This document shows, piece by piece, positions 6,934 through 8,836 of a DNA stretch of 8,836 nt. Every line of letters starts with the position of its first letter. The first letter of the stretch is position 1. This DNA is from a bacterium (GTDB lineage: Bacteria; Dependentiae; Babeliae; Babeliales; UASB340), in contig DAOVNS010000049.1 in NCBI GenBank assembly GCA_030630075.1, forward strand, positions 1 to 8,836, given 5' to 3'. The translations under genes were made by a program, and so were the position numbers. Below the pieces are notes generated by a model. That model was given only the letters and a program-made list of their open reading frames with translations, was not told where the DNA came from and searched no databases.

Positions 6934-8598
6934 ATGCAAAAAAAAGGTGATCTTTTAGATAAAGTTATAAAGAAGAAAACAAAATTTATTTTTGTTACGG
7001 GTGGTGTTTGTTCTTCTTTGGGTAAAGGCGTGTTAGTTTCTGCAATTGGCGTTCTGCTAAAAAATTCAGGCTATTCTCTTTCTGTTATTAAATGGGATCC
7101 ATATTTAAATGTCGATCCAGGTACAATGTCTCCCTTAGTTCATGGTGAAGTTTTTGTAACTGATGATGGTGCAGAAACCGATTTGGATTTAGGTCACTAT
7201 GAAAGATTTTTAGATATTCATCTTGATAAAAAGTCTTCTGTTTCATCAGGGCAAATTTTTCAGGAAATTCTAAATGGAGAAAGAGAAGGTAAGTACTTAG
7301 GAAGAGATATTCAATATGTTCCTCATGTTGTTGATGCAATAAAAAACCGATTATTAAATTTTGCAATAAATAAAAATGTTGATTTTGTTTTAGTTGAAAT
7401 TGGTGGAACAATTGGAGATATGGAAGGGGTTGCCTTTCTAGAAGCTGTTCGTCAATTAAAAATGGATTTGCCGAGAAGGCAATTAATGCTTTGTCATCTT
7501 AGTTTGGTTCCTTTTTTAGGTTGGGCAAATGAACTAAAAACAAAACCTACTCAGCATAGCGTGATGCTTCTAAAAAAAGCTGGTTTAATTCCAGACTCTT
7601 TAGTTTTAAGAGGCGATAGAAATGTTGGCGAAAAGGCTAAAGAAAAGCTTTCTGTAATGTGCGGCGTTGATAAAAGTTTAATTTTTGAATCGTTGACCTA
7701 CAATCCGATTTATAAGTTGTTTTTAGATTTACAAAAACAAGATTTGAACAAAAGAATTCAAAATTGGTTTGGAATTAAAAAAGCCAAAACAGCTGATTTA
7801 TCTGAATGGAAGAAATTAATAAAGAAAATAGAGCAAGAAAAAACTACAATAAATATTGCTTTAATTGCAAAGTATGTTGGAAGTAACGATCCGTACTTAA
7901 GTGTAATGAAGGCTTTAGAGTCTGCAGGATATGCAAATGATGTTGATGTTAATGTTGTTGTTATTGATGCACAAAAGTTAGAAAAAGACGGCTTGAAAAA
8001 GGGCACAGATACTTATAAGTTAATTAAAAGTGCTGACGGAATTGTTGTTCCTGGCGGTTTTGATAAAAGAGCTATTGCTGGAAAGATTTTGGCTGCAAAG
8101 TATGCGAGAGAAAACAATATTCCTTATTTAGGTCTTTGTTTGGGAATGCAGGTTTTGCTTATTGAATTTGCAAGATCAGTTTTAAAATTAAAAGAAGCTT
8201 CAAGTACTGAATTTGATAAGAAAACAAAAGATCCTGTTATTTCTTTATTAGAAGAACAGGAAGGAATAGTCAAAAAAGGTGGAACAATGAGACTTGGAGT
8301 TTTTCCATGTACTGTTATTCCAAAAACTCTTGCGGCTAGTTCTTATCGTAAAAAAGAAGTAGCCGAGCGTCATCGTCATAGATATGAATTTAATAATGCT
8401 TATAAAAAAGCTTTCGAAAAAGCAGGAATTGTTTTTTCGGGTATTTATAAGGAAAAAGATTTGGTTGAAATTTCAGAGATAAAAGATCATCCATTTATGT
8501 TGGGATGTCAGTTTCATCCGGAATTTTTATCAAGACCATTAAAGCCGCATCCTTTGTTTGATGCGTTTATAAAAGCTGTTTTGAATGAAAAAGGCTAA
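6934..8598 (+). CDS. pyrG: CTP synthase (glutamine-hydrolysing)
   Basis: PyrG aminates UTP to CTP using ATP and ammonia released from glutamine, the last step of pyrimidine nucleotide synthesis, in the cytosol. The 554 residues contain an N-terminal amidoligase domain and a C-terminal class I glutaminase domain. Motifs in the first are the P-loop-like GGVCSSLGKG (23-32), DPYLNVDPGTMSP (55-67), HGEVFVTDDGAETDLDLG (70-87), EIGGTIGDMEG (155-165) with D162 and E164, and KTKPTQHSV (202-210). In the second, PGGF (373-376), GLCLGMQ with nucleophile C402, GGTMRLG (449-455), ERHRHRYE (478-485) and QFHPEF with H528 and E530 complete the catalytic triad. A 15-residue Lys-rich extension precedes KFIFVTGG. 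Segments that differ from the usual consensus are SVSSG (102-106) where NxTTG is common, and 238-262, where the usual FC and DxxSIY pattern reads MCGV and TYNPIY. All catalytic residues are kept, so activity is expected. Confidence 0.96.
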   Translation: MQKKGDLLDKVIKKKTKFIFVTGGVCSSLGKGVLVSAIGVLLKNSGYSLSVIKWDPYLNVDPGTMSPLVHGEVFVTDDGAETDLDLGHYERFLDIHLDKKSSVSSGQIFQEILNGEREGKYLGRDIQYVPHVVDAIKNRLLNFAINKNVDFVLVEIGGTIGDMEGVAFLEAVRQLKMDLPRRQLMLCHLSLVPFLGWANELKTKPTQHSVMLLKKAGLIPDSLVLRGDRNVGEKAKEKLSVMCGVDKSLIFESLTYNPIYKLFLDLQKQDLNKRIQNWFGIKKAKTADLSEWKKLIKKIEQEKTTINIALIAKYVGSNDPYLSVMKALESAGYANDVDVNVVVIDAQKLEKDGLKKGTDTYKLIKSADGIVVPGGFDKRAIAGKILAAKYARENNIPYLGLCLGMQVLLIEFARSVLKLKEASSTEFDKKTKDPVISLLEEQEGIVKKGGTMRLGVFPCTVIPKTLAASSYRKKEVAERHRHRYEFNNAYKKAFEKAGIVFSGIYKEKDLVEISEIKDHPFMLGCQFHPEFLSRPLKPHPLFDAFIKAVLNEKG

Positions 8599-8615
8599 AA
8601 ATTTTACTTTAAGGT

Positions 8616-8644
8616 TTGACCAGATCTTATTTTTGCTTTAAAAT
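8616..8644 (+). promoter_or_regulatory. Predicted sigma70-type promoter for rplM
   Basis: TTGACC (8616-8621) is separated by exactly 17 bases from TAAAAT (8639-8644), each five of six matches to consensus. This is the best promoter match in the window. Transcription would begin near 8651, giving a leader of about 37 bases that contains the AAAGGGA ribosome binding site (8673-8679). It separates rplM from pyrG, whose stop lies at 8596-8598. Confidence 0.65.
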
Positions 8645-8651
8645 CAAAGCA
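8634..8651. repeat. Short perfect inverted repeat enclosing the rplM -10 box
   Basis: TGCTTT (8634-8639) and AAAGCA (8646-8651) are perfect inverted copies separated by AAAATC. The -10 hexamer TAAAAT overlaps the left arm by one base and otherwise fills the loop. The stem is only six pairs and no T-run follows directly, so it is a poor intrinsic terminator. It lies at or before the predicted start of transcription and would act, if at all, as a DNA site. Confidence 0.35.
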
Positions 8652-8687
8652 CTATTTCGATTTTTAGTGATTAAAGGGATTAAAAAT

Positions 8688-8836
8688 ATGGACATGAATA
8701 AAAGTTTTGTTCTCAAGCCAAATGATTGTACTCATGGTTGGCAAGTGATAGATGCATCCGGACAAGTTTTGGGAAGACTTGCAACTCAAGTAGCGGATAT
8801 TTTAAGAGGCAAGGATAAGCCTGAATATACTCCTCA
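8688..8836 (+). CDS. rplM: 50S ribosomal protein L13, N-terminal 49 residues, cut by the window edge
   Basis: L13 is an early-assembling protein of the large ribosomal subunit. The fragment shows the family N-terminal pattern: [16 protein letters not shown] (18-33), then [12 protein letters not shown] (38-49). It is about 7 residues longer before the W than a typical L13. ATG 8688 is preferred over the in-frame ATG 8694 because AAAGGGA (8673-8679) lies 8 bases upstream of the first and 14 upstream of the second. It has its own promoter. In most bacteria rpsI (S9) follows directly; that lies outside this window. Confidence 0.93.
   Translation, partial: MDMNKSFVLKPNDCTHGWQVIDASGQVLGRLATQVADILRGKDKPEYTP

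Noticed and set aside
7088..7411. 107-codon minus-strand open frame opposite pyrG
   Set aside because: It lies opposite highly conserved pyrG codons; its His/Leu/Gln-rich translation is typical of an antisense shadow.
8599..8633. Possible intrinsic terminator after pyrG (TAAG...CTTA then T-run)
   Set aside because: The stem is only about four pairs with a long loop and overlaps the rplM -35 box; too weak to call.

Overview
The window is a visibly AT-rich (roughly 30% GC by eye), densely packed stretch of bacterial chromosome carrying ordinary housekeeping genes. LptD (outer-membrane lipopolysaccharide insertion) and a YidC with a large periplasmic domain indicate a double-membraned, Gram-negative-type cell. 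The low GC, the short spacers and the divergence of otherwise conserved proteins would suit a reduced-genome, host-associated lineage. Candidatus Dependentiae (TM6) is my best guess, but this is inference and the sequence alone does not prove it.

Layout: (1) 1-669, minus strand: the N-terminal 223 residues of a biotin carboxylase (AccC-like), running off the left edge. (2) 670-851: a divergent intergenic region with a promoter for each direction. (3) 852-6782, plus strand: a tight cluster yidC - recR - lptD - pepP with gaps of 4, 13 and 13 bases, most likely one transcription unit. (4) 6783-6933: a 151-base spacer with a weak promoter candidate and a clear ribosome binding site. (5) 6934-8598: pyrG (CTP synthase). 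(6) 8599-8687: a spacer with a strong sigma70-type promoter whose -10 box lies in the loop of a short inverted repeat. (7) 8688-8836: the first 49 codons of rplM (ribosomal protein L13), running off the right edge.

How the genes relate: YidC inserts inner-membrane proteins and LptD assembles LPS on the outer face of the outer membrane, so the cluster has an envelope theme. RecR (recombinational repair) and PepP (proline aminopeptidase) look like passengers in the same unit. PyrG supplies CTP for nucleic acids and phospholipids, and L13 probably opens a ribosomal protein unit. I see no mobile elements, CRISPR arrays, tRNA or rRNA genes, phage genes, defence systems or convincing intrinsic terminators. 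I found no undescribed system. The points worth a second look are departures from family consensus in AccC, RecR, PyrG and LptD, and the architecture of a few regulatory sites.
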